From Plantago elongata (lineage: Eukaryota > Streptophyta > Magnoliopsida > Lamiales > Plantaginaceae): 46,256 nucleotides of DNA. Location of the stretch: the NCBI GenBank assembly GCA_036897095.1, contig JAYMSP010000588.1:1-46256 (forward strand), given 5' to 3'. Every line of letters begins with the position of its first letter. The stretch's first letter is position 1. Below the pieces are notes generated by a model, which saw nothing but the letters and a program-made list of their open reading frames with translations, was not told where the DNA came from and searched no databases. Of this stretch, positions 1 through 12,770 are shown piece by piece. The translations under genes were made by a program, and so were the position numbers.

Positions 1-648
1 CATCTTCCTGTTTCTTCTATGTGATGTAAGAACCTAGTAAGTAATGGATGGTCTACCTTCAGGTTAAGTTTAGTTCGCAATATATTATTTCTTTAATGCT
101 TTAAATAAGCTTAACTGTGAAATTGCACTATAATGAATCATCCTTGTGCTTATCAGTCCAAGTGTACTTTGCTGGATATTTTAGTGAAATATATATTTCA
201 TGTAAATATTTTTATATGGGACCTCGGGGATGAGGTTATGGAGTTTGTGATGGAAGTATATAGTTGTGACACTAAATCACAAGTGGTTTGAAATAAATGT
301 TATACATGTCAGGTGTTGGAGCACTAATATATATGAGTAGATTTCAAAACTCTCTACAAATTCGAGTTTTTAAATGATATGAAATTTTATCATATTATTA
401 TTTATTTTATTATAGAACCTTTTTATTTCAATCATTTAATTCAATTAGAAGATGTATAATCCCTTGATAAACTCAAACCCAGAAGATGAATATGAATACT
501 ACACAGTTTGTTAAAAAATGAGTTGAAAATGAAAATATTTTGAGAGAAAGATTGCAAAACCTTTATTTCATATGAAGTATCCAACTTAGTTTACATATAT
601 ATATAAGTCTACATATATGGACAAATAATTAACATATATACATAAGTT

Positions 649-932
649 AAAAGAATATTCTTTACATTTTGTAATATATCTAAAGATACAATCTAGTGTA
701 ACATGGACTAGCTACTCCGTTCGTTTCTTCACGTCTCTTTCTTCATTCTCGTATAGGCTTGGCGCACATGTGTGGAGCTCATACAGTCGTTCGGTTTAGT
801 TGTATTCCATTATTTGTTTTAATACTCCTTATGTTTTGTTTTCTATTTTAACACTCCCACAGTCGTTCGGTTTACTTGTATTCCATTATTTGTTTTAATA
901 CTCCTTATGTTTTGTTTTCTATTTTAACACTC
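649..932. repeat. Dispersed repeat, copy 1, with internal 76-bp tandem duplication
   Basis: Positions 649 to about 859 match 5219-5424 almost base for base, with only scattered differences. In this copy the terminal segment, which starts with cagtcgttcggttta at 784, is repeated again from 860 to 932 with a 76-bp period. The other copy has that segment once. Neither copy has a protein-like frame. It could be a MITE fragment or a segmental duplication; I saw no clear terminal inverted repeats or target duplications. Confidence 0.8.
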
Positions 933-1588
933 ATTCAAGATGATCATGTATTTCATCTATGTGCTTCTTGGGCACTAGAAAATTGCATGGAAAATCAAAA
1001 AGGTTTCTAATAGAAACACTTGTTATGGGACTTTCTACGAATTTTGATTCGTATAAATATTCTTTGTGTCGACATCATATCCGAAAGTGATCCAATTGAT
1101 TTCAACTTTGGCATTCACATGCAATGTAATTTGTACTAGACTAGATTGAAAATATTTTTCTTTGAGGATTCTCCTCAAAAGCTAAAGCCAACATAAGGAG
1201 GTTGTATATGCAAACTTGTATTTGATGTAGTCCTGTCTATATATACGTCTCATTGGTAAATAGATTGAAAACATTTCTCCCAATCATTAGTTTTCTCATT
1301 TTGTGAGGAGATCGAACCCCCTTTCTTTTCTTTCTTTCTCATTCTGTTCCAATGTTGCCGCATAAGTCGGAACATTGATGATCTTTCTTGGTCCAACCTT
1401 ATAAATGAGATGTCATAGACCAAAAAAAATTTCATCTTTAGTTATAATAACAAAGCTGATGAAGGAACCTTTAGAGCATGTTTTGAGACATATTTTATGT
1501 AAATTTACTTCAAACATACCTTGAGATCAGTAATCCACTTAATCTTTCAATTAGTATAGTGTATATATGAACCAATCACAATGAATTT

Positions 1589-1628
<40 letters not shown>

Positions 1629-4600
1629 ATTGACTTTGCGAAGTCTAGGAAAACTTAATTTTTAGAATCTTTGTAATGTGGTTAGGATGATGGATAATGA
1701 TTAGTCAAAATATGAATAAATTATAAATGTGATGATTCAATCTTGATCTCAACATACTGCCTTAGTCATATCAAAACTTTGAAAGAATGTCTACACTATA
1801 ATCGCTTGTTATTACTCGGATAAACAAAGTTCATGGTTGAACATTACTTGTGACTCAACAAATTGATATGAATTTCAGTTTCATGATCATGGTTCATATA
1901 GTTCACGGATCTTACTGCTTCTAAGTTCCCTTTTCATTTTGACTTAAAGTCAAATATTACACAATTCGAAAGATTTTTCACATGAACTCGAATTTTCAAG
2001 GTTCCTTTTTTTTTTTTTTGTTGGTGATAGTTGGTATTCTACCACATGATAATATTGTGCCACATCTTTGATTGAGTCATATATATATATGTATGTAATT
2101 CCATAACGAATTGGAACAAAATGCATCACTACAAGTAATCAAAGTGGATAATCATAAGGTCTAGGCAAGATAGCAAAGTATATAATATCTCCACCATTAG
2201 CATGGTATTTTGGTGGGTAATAAATCTTTTAGCTGCCTTCCCAAGTTCCAATCTTCTGACTCAAAGGAATTTTAAATAATTGGAGTATATTAGATAGAAT
2301 TTGTGTTGAAGTTTTACATAGCTTACACCCTGGCGGCCAAACTACATTCATTGCCTTTTCTTTTTTCTTTTTTTTTTTTGATAATCTGATACAGCAAAGT
2401 CTGTTTATTTTCTTGCTGATCATTTCCAACAATGTTTACTCAAAATCACACTGAATCATAATGTGATAACTGTGATAGGGAGCTCCATATTTAGTTGGGA
2501 ACAACAATAAATTGTAGGTATTAAGGGAGATCCTTTTTTTTATTTATTGGAACTAGACATTTGTATATTTTGTCTCCCCATTCTGCAGTTTTATCCTTTA
2601 GCGAAATAAGCATATCCAAGGGTAAAAGTAACACTCATAGGCCACGGGATGCTCAATACGTATTAGACTAGCACAAACAATATAATCGCTTTATGTACAA
2701 ATTTAGAAAACTAGAATGAGTAGTCACATCCATTAGAAATCTTAAGGATTCTTTGGATGTAAATAATTGATGAACATGTGTTAGGCCAGAGGTTTGACAA
2801 ATTCAAAATTGATATTTATGTAGCATCAAGCTATAATTTTGATAAATTTAATAGGTTCATAATTTCATATATAATCAATTATTTGTTATCTCCAAAATCA
2901 TCAAGTCAAGATGTTTGGGATTTGGATGGATCTGATGGTTACATCTAGTTTCTCCCCCTCAAATTGCAATCATCATTTAAACAACTTATTTTTAGTATTT
3001 ATCCTTTTACTTGGCTCATGCCAAAAGTAATGACTAGTTGTTTGTTGGATTCCCTTTGGCATATGCCAAAACTCTACCTTTTTTTTTTTTTTTTTTGTCG
3101 AGATGAGTTATTTGGATCCATGGTACCGTACCAAATGAAGAGGAGAGTTGCAGAACTTCATGTCTTTCTCCCGATATAGATGTATTAATTTCACAATTTC
3201 AAGTCTGAATGGAACCTCTTAGTTCGTGCATCGGCATATCAAAGACAACAATATCTAGAGGAAATAAATAGAATCTCACCCCATATATTTTCTCATATTT
3301 CTTTAGAAAACAAGGATTAAACTGGTTAAGTCATTGATCATTTGATTGGAGCAAACACCTTTGCTTCCTCCCAGTTTTGGTCATGTAAACCACCATTTTT
3401 TTTTCTTTTTTTCTTTTTTTTTGAATTTACATGGAGACATAGTTCACAACTCTTTAGGGTTAACTTTAGTTAATCATCTCAATGATTCGATTTTCGAATA
3501 CAATAAACAACATCTCACTTTTATGATTCAGTTCTTTTTCTATGAGAACAGTACAAACGATTGAGATACACAAATCTTTGGACTTTGTTCAGCAAATAAT
3601 TGATAGTGTAAACTCAGATGTAATAGTTGCTAAGAGCTATTAGAAAAGCAAGAAGAACAAGGGCAATAAGAATAAGGCAGATTCAATACCTAAAAGGTTG
3701 CCAACTATAATGGGATACAAGAAGTATAGTGTCTTTCTCTATTCGCTTTCTCAAACAAGAATTGAATGATATCGTGCTCGATAATTTCATTGTTTCCAGC
3801 AAACACTTAAACTTCCTCTTTGATTTGATCATCTTAACAATCTTTATGGAGATAAACTCTCATATTTTTACGAATAACTTTTGTTGTCATCTCACAGGTT
3901 CGATTTTCCAATAACACTAGACGAATATCTTATATCTCACTTATATTGTTGAGTCAAGTTCCTTGGATGAATAGTAGAAAGTATAAACATATTACTAGTA
4001 TCATGTTCGACACATTCAGAGGTGTTAAGTAACCTTAGATCTAACTAAAAGTTGCTAGAAAAATCTTTAGTCATAGCTACTTGAATAATAACAACAACAA
4101 GGGCAAAGTAGATTCAATACCTTATTGGAAAGGATGATTCCACCTCTGCTAAACAAGCTCTCTTGGCAGATCCTTCGCCTGTTGATGCTTCTGGATATGT
4201 AAATATAATTTTCATTCCCAGATTTGGAAGCTAGACTTGTCTGCAGCGTCTGTGTACGTAGTGCTTCACCGGTAATGGATTGTCTCCCATATGAGCAAAG
4301 AAGTCTTCTTCTCTCCCATAAGAGCAAATAGGTCTTATTCTCTATGATTTTAGAGACTTAACCGGACTACTATATTCCAGTGGCAATGTCGTATAGATTT
4401 ATCATTCTTAGATTTAAAAGTAACTCATATTGCAGTCAATCAATAATCTTCCTACAATTTCGTGTAGTTTGGATTTTATTCCTCTTATAGTAAAGAGAGT
4501 GGTAATAGAGTTTCAACTATGCACGACGACACCAGATCTGGTGAATGGCAGCGGTGTGTTTCTGATTTGTATCTCAGAACTCTATCCCCGAGTAGCACAC

Positions 4601-5218
4601 CATTTGTACCAGTTGAGGTTGTGGCATTAGCTCACCCATTAAGCTCGATTTTCACTGATTTTGTGATGCAGTTAAGGAAAAGCGAGAGATCTGTTATCTC
4701 TTTAGTTATACATAGATATAAATTGTACAAGATCTAGTGTATGATGAATCTTTTCCAGATCCAAATGTTTGATGGAGTTTGTTTCGATCTCCGATTTGTT
4801 TCTTCAATATGCTTTTAGCTGTAACCTATGTATGACGATGAATTCTCGATATAGTTTGATAAGGTTTAGAACCCTTATACTTACCCAAATCTCTGGTTTG
4901 TTTGTCATACAAAGTAATGACAAATATCTGGTGGTATATAGTCAAAACCTTTTCAGATCTGAAATGGTTTAAAGTTAGATGAGCAAAAATCAGATCTTCA
5001 AATTATTGTTCCATCGTCTATGGATGAATGTATGTAACACTTTATTTTCAAGCTTTGTACAATGCAATATGGATCTGTTCTAACTTCTAATCATATCCAC
5101 TTCATGTTGCCATTCTTTGCTTTATCGATATGCAGATACATATCTATTGAATAAAGAATATAAAGAAATTTTATATAGATCTGTTGATACAGATTACTCC
5201 TATGGAATTGCAAATGAT

Positions 5219-5424
5219 AAAAGAATATTCTTTACATTTTGTAATATATCTAAAAATACAATCTAGTGTAACATGGACTAGCTACTCCGCTCGTTTTTTC
5301 ACGTCTCTTTCTTCATTCTCGTATAGGCTTGGCGCACATGTGTGGAGTTCATACAGTCGTTCGGTTTACTTGTGTTCCATTATTTATTTTAATACTCCTA
5401 ATATTTTGTTTTCTATTTTAACAC
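5219..5424. repeat. Dispersed repeat, copy 2
   Basis: This is the near-identical second copy of the sequence at 649-932, in the same orientation, with a single version of the terminal cagtcgttcgg segment. It ends 45 bp before the broken invertase fragment at 5470, so the two may have arrived together. High similarity between the copies implies recent spread. Confidence 0.8.
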
Positions 5425-5469
5425 AGTTCATGACTATTTTTTTTTAAATCAATATGATAAATACACTTC

Positions 5470-5880
5470 TTAGCTGTTCATCTTCAAAGGTCTCCTCATG
5501 CTCCACCAAGCATTCAAGTGGTCGACTTTGATGGTCTCAGTGCCATTGTCAAATAGATACAAATGTGCATTGTCATATACAGCTAAAGTCGGATAAACCC
5601 TTGACGTAATGCAAGTCTTCCCCTTTGCAACAAAGCTCTCCACAACCGAATTATCGATCAAACTCCTGAGCGAAAGCTTCTTATCGCTTATATCTACATT
5701 CACAAATCCTCCAAACGTGGGTCTGTACGCAGCACTCCAGTTGTAAGGTGTGTAACACCATTATGCAAAATCGACCTTGATGCAGCAGAGCACAATAGAA
5801 CTAGATGCTTGTCTTGATCCTTAAAAATTCTAAAGAAGACACGAGGATCAATACAAAAGTTAACCTGATAATTTGATTCG
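5470..5880 (-). pseudogene. GH32 invertase (beta-fructofuranosidase) C-terminal fragment
   Basis: Read on the minus strand, one frame (about 5880-5765) gives a piece with VFFRIFKDQDKHLVLLCS. Another frame (about 5738-5470) gives [17 protein letters not shown], then [15 protein letters not shown], then [20 protein letters not shown], and ends near [11 protein letters not shown] and a stop. These are signature stretches of the C-terminal beta-sandwich of plant acid invertases, closest in wording to the cell-wall type. The two pieces are in different frames and the joining stretch is longer than usual, so at least one frameshift or insertion separates them. The N-terminal catalytic beta-propeller, with its WMNDPNG, RDP and EC motifs, is absent from the DNA upstream. 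It is therefore a non-functional relic of the last exons of an invertase that would split sucrose into glucose and fructose. Confidence 0.85.
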
Positions 5881-8800
5881 CTATGTGATTAGATATTTGT
5901 TCAGGTACGTTATTTACTTTCATTGAAGAATCAGAAAACTATATGGAGGAACTGACTGAATGCTAGCTAACTAAACAATCTGGTAAAGGAAAGCGATCAA
6001 ACGGAAGAAGACTATTGCGCCTGAGCAATGGAAGTGTCGAATAATTTCCTTTTAAAGTAATTTAAACCAATAAAGATAACAAAATATATATTGCATTGCT
6101 AGTCGGATATTCAAAATATCTATAAAATTCAATAATTATCTATGTTTCACACCAATATAAAAAATCATCAACAATTATATACTGTTTATGCACAAATTAT
6201 CTGTCTTTCACAATGGCCATAGTTCATAATTTTAAATTTGCGCATCTTAAAAGTAAAAATATCACATAATCTTGCTATAAATGTTTCTCGATCCCAACAA
6301 GGGACTAGATAATATCCGATTATGCAGTTCATATCATGTGAAGAGTGTGGATTACGAGTGGATCCAAGATTGGGACTTGATAGAAGTTCATGATTAAATT
6401 TGCTACAACATTAATGTTAGGGGTGTGCAAGCGTTACATCATGAGGAAGTGGTTAATGGAATTTGTTTCAAGGATCAGGGTCAGAGATCATATGAGGCTC
6501 CATGAACCAATACACATAAGTGCAAGTCCCGTAAATCTAAAGAATGACAGCCTGAAACAAAACATTTTAGTATCAAAATCACTAGGGAGAGTCGAGCATT
6601 TTCCTTTTGTCAAATAATTTAAATCCGAAAATCACGAGGGAGTCTTAGGAGAGACCACCTTTAGAGAGAAGAGACATGAAAGATTTACTTTCACTAAGTA
6701 TACAACAACCCCAAATAAAAAAACAAGCTACTAGAAATACTCCCAATCATATTTCCTTCATTAATTTTGCAAAACCCTTGCTAATATAAAATTCCTTTCT
6801 CTAAAATTTCGCCCCCTTTCCCTTTGTAGCTTTAATTCGCCGAAAATCTCCTCAAAGTCGCCGGAAATCGCTTGACCACTCCATCTCGATGTGGTTTCTA
6901 TGTCAGTGAGCTCGAAGATCTCCATCTCAACGTGGTTTCTATGTTATTGAGCTCGAAAAGGCTAAAAAACGGCTAGATCTAATCGAAAACAACATCACAA
7001 AGGTACGAAAAGCTAGATCTCTACCTAGTCTTTTTGCAATATCGATGATTATTTTGATTGTTTTCATCTCACAATCTCATTTTCGCTTGATTCTCTATTG
7101 ATTTGTGTGAAATTCGTGTTATATAATGATGTTTGTATATGCAGATCTGGTGTTTTCATCAGTTTTTGTTCAGATTCAAAAAATAGATTTGAAATTGCGC
7201 ACAACACTGATAAAATGTTAGTGAAGATTTTTATAAAGAATTGGATTATATCAGTAAGGTTCTAGACTATATTGATGATGTTAACTTAAACAGAGTACGA
7301 TTATAGCTATTGCTCATTTAATAAATATGCTAAAATAAATACTTTATTGCACAAGATTAATGCAGTTACTAATATCTTTAATGTTTTTGTTAATATATGT
7401 AATATTTTGATGATATACGTCAAAACTTAAATCCTAATATTGATAATCGTGACATTATTATCATATATTATGTATGTATTGTTCTAATTAATTCTTTCAA
7501 TGTTTCTGAAAATGTCTGAAATGAATCTAGAAGTGCATTAAAATTCGAAAGATAATAAATAACGACATTATTATCCAAATTATATGTTTAATGTTTTCAA
7601 TCATAATTACAATGTTCAGTATTATACTTATAATGTTCTCAATTATGTGTGTGATTTTCCTGCTTGTTCAACTACAACGTCATTAATGAAAATTGTATGA
7701 TGTAATTTTCAATGTGATGTATAAAATGTTCTCGGTGATGTGTGTAAGGTTTATGATAATGCATATAATGTTCTTTGCACAGATAAATGTGAAGATGAAG
7801 TTGACACTAGTCTTGATGAGAGTCTTGGATGGATGATCAAGCACGTAGATAAATTGAATACTACGTATAGAAATCTCTAGTCAGTTTGAAAATAAATCTC
7901 AAACAAGTCTATGTAATATAAAAAAAATGATGTCATTATCAAAACAATGTTCTTACGTATATATGTAATTTCTCGATTATGAATGTAAATGTTTTTCAAG
8001 TATATATCACGATTTTCACAATATGTGTACGTATTTTAATGTTCTCATTTATACGATTAATGTTCGAAGGTATAATGTCCTTAACTATATCGGTACCGTT
8101 TACAACTATTTATATGTATTAGTAATGTTCACATATATTTGGGTAATGTTATCATCTATTTGAGTAATGTTGTTATCTATTTATTGAAAATGACAGTTTA
8201 TTTTTTATTTGATCTAAAATGGATCTACTCAATAACCTGAAAAATTATATAACCTGATCTAGCAACCCGCGAAATGGATTGAAAGTGTGGTAAATTCACC
8301 TACTCTAGTAATGTTTTCGCCTATTCGAGTAATGTACTGAGCTATATGTATAATGTTCTCACCTATTTAAGAATGATGATTTAGTTCAAAATTGTTTATG
8401 ACCCGAAGACCCGCGAAAATTGTTTTCACCCGACTTCATGACCCGCGAAAGATCAACATTAATGTGTTAATTTGCATTTAAGTTCGTTTTTTTTTTGTCT
8501 CAATAAAATGTTGGTCTCTTAGAAGACTTTATGAAAGAGAAATATATTTGTGCATCGGATCATTTATTCAAAAAATTAAAATTCGATAAACTTCTACTCT
8601 TCACCAATTAAACGGGAGAATCTTGAAAATGCAACAGTTAATCCACAATATAACATGGTCTTTATTTCGAAGGTTTCTACCCAACAAGAAAGTAACTATT
8701 AGTCTATTACAGTCCTTTAACCTGCTCCCCATGCACTATAATATGCAGTTTTTTTAAGGTACTACTATATGCAGTTTATGCAGTTATATATATACACACA

Positions 8801-8930
8801 TAAAAGAGTAAAACACATGTTCTGAAGCTTCAAGTGACGAATCAATTCCTCAAGTAGACCGTATAGAACAACATAGCTCACAGATGCTTGAATTGATCTA
8901 CGAGATGAGGATGTCGTACACAAACAACCT
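5881..8930. other. Intergenic region without a recognisable gene
   Basis: There is no convincing coding region. The sequence is AT-rich, with a GC-richer patch at about 6800-7000 (repeated gccgaaaatc/gccggaaatc wording) that may be the end of a transposon. From about 7380 to 8370 the sequence is low in complexity, with recurring taatgttctc/taatgttatc wording. The last few hundred bases before 8931 would hold the 3' untranslated region of the WW-domain gene on the minus strand. Confidence 0.55.
8030..8370. repeat. Degenerate 21-24 bp tandem repeat
   Basis: Units resembling gtaatgttatcatctatttga recur, clearest at about 8130-8195 (three adjacent units of 21-22 bp) and again at about 8300-8370. 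Similar but more diverged units reach back to about 7600. This looks like an old minisatellite or the decayed interior of a transposon. No function is apparent. Confidence 0.55.
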
Positions 8931-11900
8931 TCACTCTTCATCCATCAACCTCCATGCTCTCTTTTTCTTTGGGGGCAACGGTGCCTCCACACTCAGATTT
9001 TCCACTGCTTCTGCCAACTCACCAGCTTTCTGCAATTACATGAACAAGATAACTCATGTTAAAATGCATCTTTTTGACTGTACATGTTTGCATATAACAA
9101 CAGAAACAGGTAGAATTGCAAAATTGGTCCTCTAAGTGACCGTCCTGTTCGATTTTGGTCCATTTTTTTTTCCGTTTCGATTTTGGTCCTGAGGACCGTA
9201 TAAAATACCGTATGTGCGTATTGGAGCTGAGTTGGCGTGAGAAGTCTAAGTTGGCGTTGATGTGGCGTGACATGGCACACATACATGGAAAAAAATAGAC
9301 CAAAATCGAACAGGAAGGTCACTTAGAGGACCAATTTTGTGCGATTTTGGTCCTTTGCTGAGTCGGACGAATTAACTGATCGGAGACGAAGGGAGGGAGA
9401 CAATCGGAGACGGTGGTGGTTGAAGGTGGAGGGTGGTGGTGGGCGGATCTGGGAGGAAGAAGAAGGGCTCAGTGGTGGCCACCTAGTTTTCTCCTCCAAT
9501 CCTACCACCAATCAAACCCTCACTCTCCCAATTTCAAATTCAGATCCGCTCGCCACCAGCAGAAAACCGGCGAGAATGTGGTCCAGGAGAAAGACCGGCG
9601 AGTTGTGGAGCTACAGATCCGCTCGCCACTACCGATCCACCCTTCCTCCGTCTGATCTACCACCATCAAGATCCATTGGTATCCTTCCAATTCAAATCGA
9701 TTTCAGTCTCCAAGTTCTTCACGGCTTCTCTTCTTCATCTCCTTATTTCTCTCGATTTCCGGTGGTGAGGCGGAGGATTGTGGTGGTGGTGGACGTTTGG
9801 TGGTGGTGAGGTGAACGACTGTGGTGGTGGCAGATTCGGAGGCAAGTGTGCCAGCGCCGCGGAGAGAGGAAGAAGGACCAAAATCGCAAAACGTCCATGT
9901 CACGATCATGTCAGCATAGGACCAAAAACGAAATCCTAATTCGCCAAAAAACGGCCGCTTTGGTCCTTTTAGTCCCTAAATCGAAACGCGAAAAAAAAAA
10001 AGACCGTATTCGAACTGGACGGTCACTTAGAGACCAATTTTGCAATTCTCCCCACATGTTTAGGAACATTGATTTACCTCTGGACCGTCCTCTGCTGGTG
10101 CTTGTGCTGGTACATCATTCAGAATTTCCACTTCACGGGGCAGCTATAGGAAATTAGTGATTTAACGATTTAGAAAACATGAATCTTTTTTAGACGCATT
10201 TAGATATTAGAACAGAAACAGTTGTAATGTTGTATAAAGTACCTCTTCATTGTCCTCCATTGGTGCTGGTAAATTCAGGTCCAGATTTGCTCGTTCACGA
10301 GCCAGATTGAGATTTGCTTGTTCGCGAGCCAACTATAGGGAAGAAAACAATTAGAACCGTAAGAAAGGAATGTGCTATAGAAGTCATAACACCAGTAATG
10401 GTATCTTCATGGAGCATGTACAAATGTAAAAATAGAAACATTTGTATGCTTTAGAAAGATAGATTGAAATTCACCTCTTCTGCATCCTCCATCTGTGCTT
10501 GCACATCACTCGGGTTCATATTTGCTCGTGCACGAGCCAACTACAGTGAGTAAAAGTATTAGAAAAAATGATTCTGTTACACAAATGTTACAAGTACTGT
10601 GTAAGAATTACCTTGACTTCAGCTGGAGTAGCCCACTGCGATACTTGAGTGACTGTGTTATACCAGTACCTACGCACAAATATAAAGTGAAATGGAACAT
10701 TAAGGGGCTGTCCGCTGGAGTGGCCATCTCACTCAAATTGAACGTTTTGTACAAAAAAAAATTCAATATGAAAAAGTCCACTCAAATTCTTCCTAATCAG
10801 TCCCTAATAAACCACAATCAACTATCGTTTACATAAAAGCATTATAAAAATTCAGTTTACTCACCTTTTTCCTTCCCTTGATTGTTCTTCCCTCCAGTCA
10901 GTTGCTGCCACATTTACCCTCTGTAATCCAGATCCATACAAATAAGATACTTTGAAATAGCTGGAAACTTATTAGCCAAGATTAGTATCAAGCTGAGTGA
11001 AAGCACCTTGACTTCATCCGGAGTAGACCACATTGATTCTTGGGTCACGGTGTTAAAGTAGAACCTACAGAAGAAAGTTATTTAGTGTTCAGAAAATACA
11101 AGCTACAAGCATCGTAAAAACAATGGTTTACTCACATTTTTCCATTAGATGCAGCAACCGCCTCTATCCAGTTAGTTGGCGCAATCAGCCTCTGAAATAT
11201 AAATACTTAACACGTTAGAAATATAGATGAAAAGTATAGCAAGTAGAATTAACTCACTTTCAGGCATAAAGTTTCAAAAAAGTAATCAACATTGTGCAAA
11301 ATATGAGTAGGAGACATGCAAGGCATTGGAGCTCATGTTCAACAAGATTATGAAGTGTTTTACAGTATGCTCCGAAAATATGAAAAAGGAAAGTCACCAT
11401 CAGATGCATTGCCATCTTCTACATAGTATTACAAACACTCCAGTGAAGTAATAAAATAGTTTTCCAATGGAAAGGTGCAGGTAGTCCCGTCATGATCTAA
11501 GCAGAAAATGCATCTAAGCCTAAAATTGAAAGTTCACGTTCAAGGTTAAGACTTGATGAGGATGAAAAATTGACAGTTAGTCAGCACCCTAAATTAATTG
11601 ATGGCTGAATTTGATAACTCTCAATTTGTGTCTTTCTGACTCATTAAATGGAAAAGGAAAACTGGAAGTCTTTCACTCGGAGTTACGTGGAACACATATC
11701 TGAATTGTGAAGGAATGTCATGAAGTCTAACTCACCTCAGACGGCGTCATCAGTTCATATGGCTTTGCCCATGAAGCCATCTTAGTCCTTTTGTTGTAAT
11801 AATATCTGCATTGAGAGTAAATGACCAGATTTCAATAGAACATTATATATCCTGACCAAAATATCAGCACTACATTTGATAAGCAACCTTTGTCAATTAT

Positions 11901-12750
11901 TCTCAGTGTGTTACTGATTAACCTTTTTTATAACTTACGAGTTACAAGATACAATTAAACAGACTCCGAAAACGTACTTCTTCCCAGTACTCATAGAAGT
12001 TTCTTCTTTCCAATCAGATGAATCCTTTCCACTGGAGTCAGGCTGGGTGGTTCTCACCTGATTCTGGAGGCATTAAGAAACACATCAAAGTTGAGGTGAA
12101 CAAGAGCAAAACAGTATCAAACCGACAATGAAGATATGTAAAATGAACAAAAGCAAAACAGTTTAGAGACATTGTTCATTACTCTGGAACGAAGCAATAT
12201 AGGTTCGTGCATTTATAATTCCCAGTAGGAGACCATAACAGACAATGAAGATATGGCAAAATTGCTCTCAATTAATACTATTTAACGAGTGACCCACCAA
12301 AAGCGGACTTGTTTTAGGGGTGTGAGTACTCCCTAAATCTATCAGACTGCACCCATGTGAAAACTTTTATGTACTCCCAGTTTAATTCCACTTACGAGAG
12401 CAGTTCAATCTATACGATAAAAGAAACTTCATGAAATTCTATAACACACCAAAAACAAGATGCAAGCAAATACTATAAGCCATGTTATACTTTTCATACT
12501 CATGCAACTTGTTGCCACAATAATGAAAAATGAATCGCACAAGCTAGTTCAAGAGAATGCAACAACCACGTTTCATGTGGTAATGCAGTTTGTGATTTCT
12601 GAGGCACACTTAATTACCTACTTACCTTTTACTGCATCTTTCATGTTCTACAAAACACAATAAATTTTATGTAAAGGAAAATCTTAGTATTATTTAGAGG
12701 CATCTTTAGTTCATTACCTGCACGCGTGGTGGCCTGGAAATGCTGGCCAT
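8931..12750 (-). CDS. Three-WW-domain protein (PRP40-like, lacking FF domains)
   Basis: Eleven coding exons read cleanly with GT...AG borders and matching phases: 12718-12750, 11978-12057 (or to 12063), 11736-11805, 11136-11191, 11007-11064, 10865-10920, 10612-10669, 10475-10540, 10243-10332, 10078-10143 and 8931-9029. The product is 243 residues starting MASISRPPRVQ. WW domains lie at about 27-53, 69-95 and 108-134, each with both signature Trp residues, the YYYN/FYFN/YWYN aromatic core and the closing Pro. Residues 138-200 are three acidic, repeat-like segments built on LAREQAN/LARERAN wording. The tail has PPKKKRA, a possible nuclear localisation signal. WW domains bind proline-rich partners. 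WW1 with its MTP linker closely resembles plant PRP40 splicing factors (U1 snRNP, bridging to RNA polymerase II), but the FF domains of PRP40 are absent, so a role in RNA processing is inferred only from that likeness. Confidence 0.88.
9112..10050. mobile_element. Composite foldback/MITE-like insertion in WW-gene intron
   Basis: This sits in the last intron of the WW-domain gene. The left end, gaattgcaaaattggtcc at 9113, is mirrored by the right end, gaccaattttgcaattc at about 10030-10047. The similarity runs through ctaagtgaccgtcc and on past a T-run, roughly 80 bp per arm. A second inverted copy of the same arm lies at about 9293-9340, so 9113-9340 alone forms a compact foldback. A third pair, GCGATTTTGGTCCTT at 9341-9355 and its exact complement at 9873-9887, encloses a GGT-rich core. 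No transposase frame is present and I could not find a clean target duplication. This is a non-autonomous, probably multiply nested DNA transposon. Confidence 0.75.
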
Positions 12751-12770
12751 TTCAGTACACTGATTGAATT

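Larger units (their letters stand above)
1..5469. other. Gene-poor AT-rich intergenic region
   Basis: I see no supportable gene here. Reading frames are short and carry no recognisable domain. The region holds many homopolymer T runs (for example 2009-2020 and 3081-3095), an AT microsatellite at about 1589-1621, the dispersed repeat pair listed separately, and a 29-bp tandem duplication at about 4283-4311 and 4312-4340. The stretches at about 3410-3560 and 3830-3960 look like weakly similar copies of one sequence, which fits old decayed transposon DNA. No element boundaries could be fixed. Confidence 0.6.

Noticed and set aside
1-8930. A search for an LTR retrotransposon or organelle DNA insertion
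   Set aside because: I found no paired long terminal repeats with TG...CA ends, no gag-pol wording and no recognisable plastid or mitochondrial gene sequence.
9339-9809. A 156-residue open frame rich in Arg, Trp and Gly inside the composite intron insertion
   Set aside because: It is a by-product of GGT/GGAGG-rich repeats within the nested transposon, overlaps several other open frames on both strands and shows no domain.
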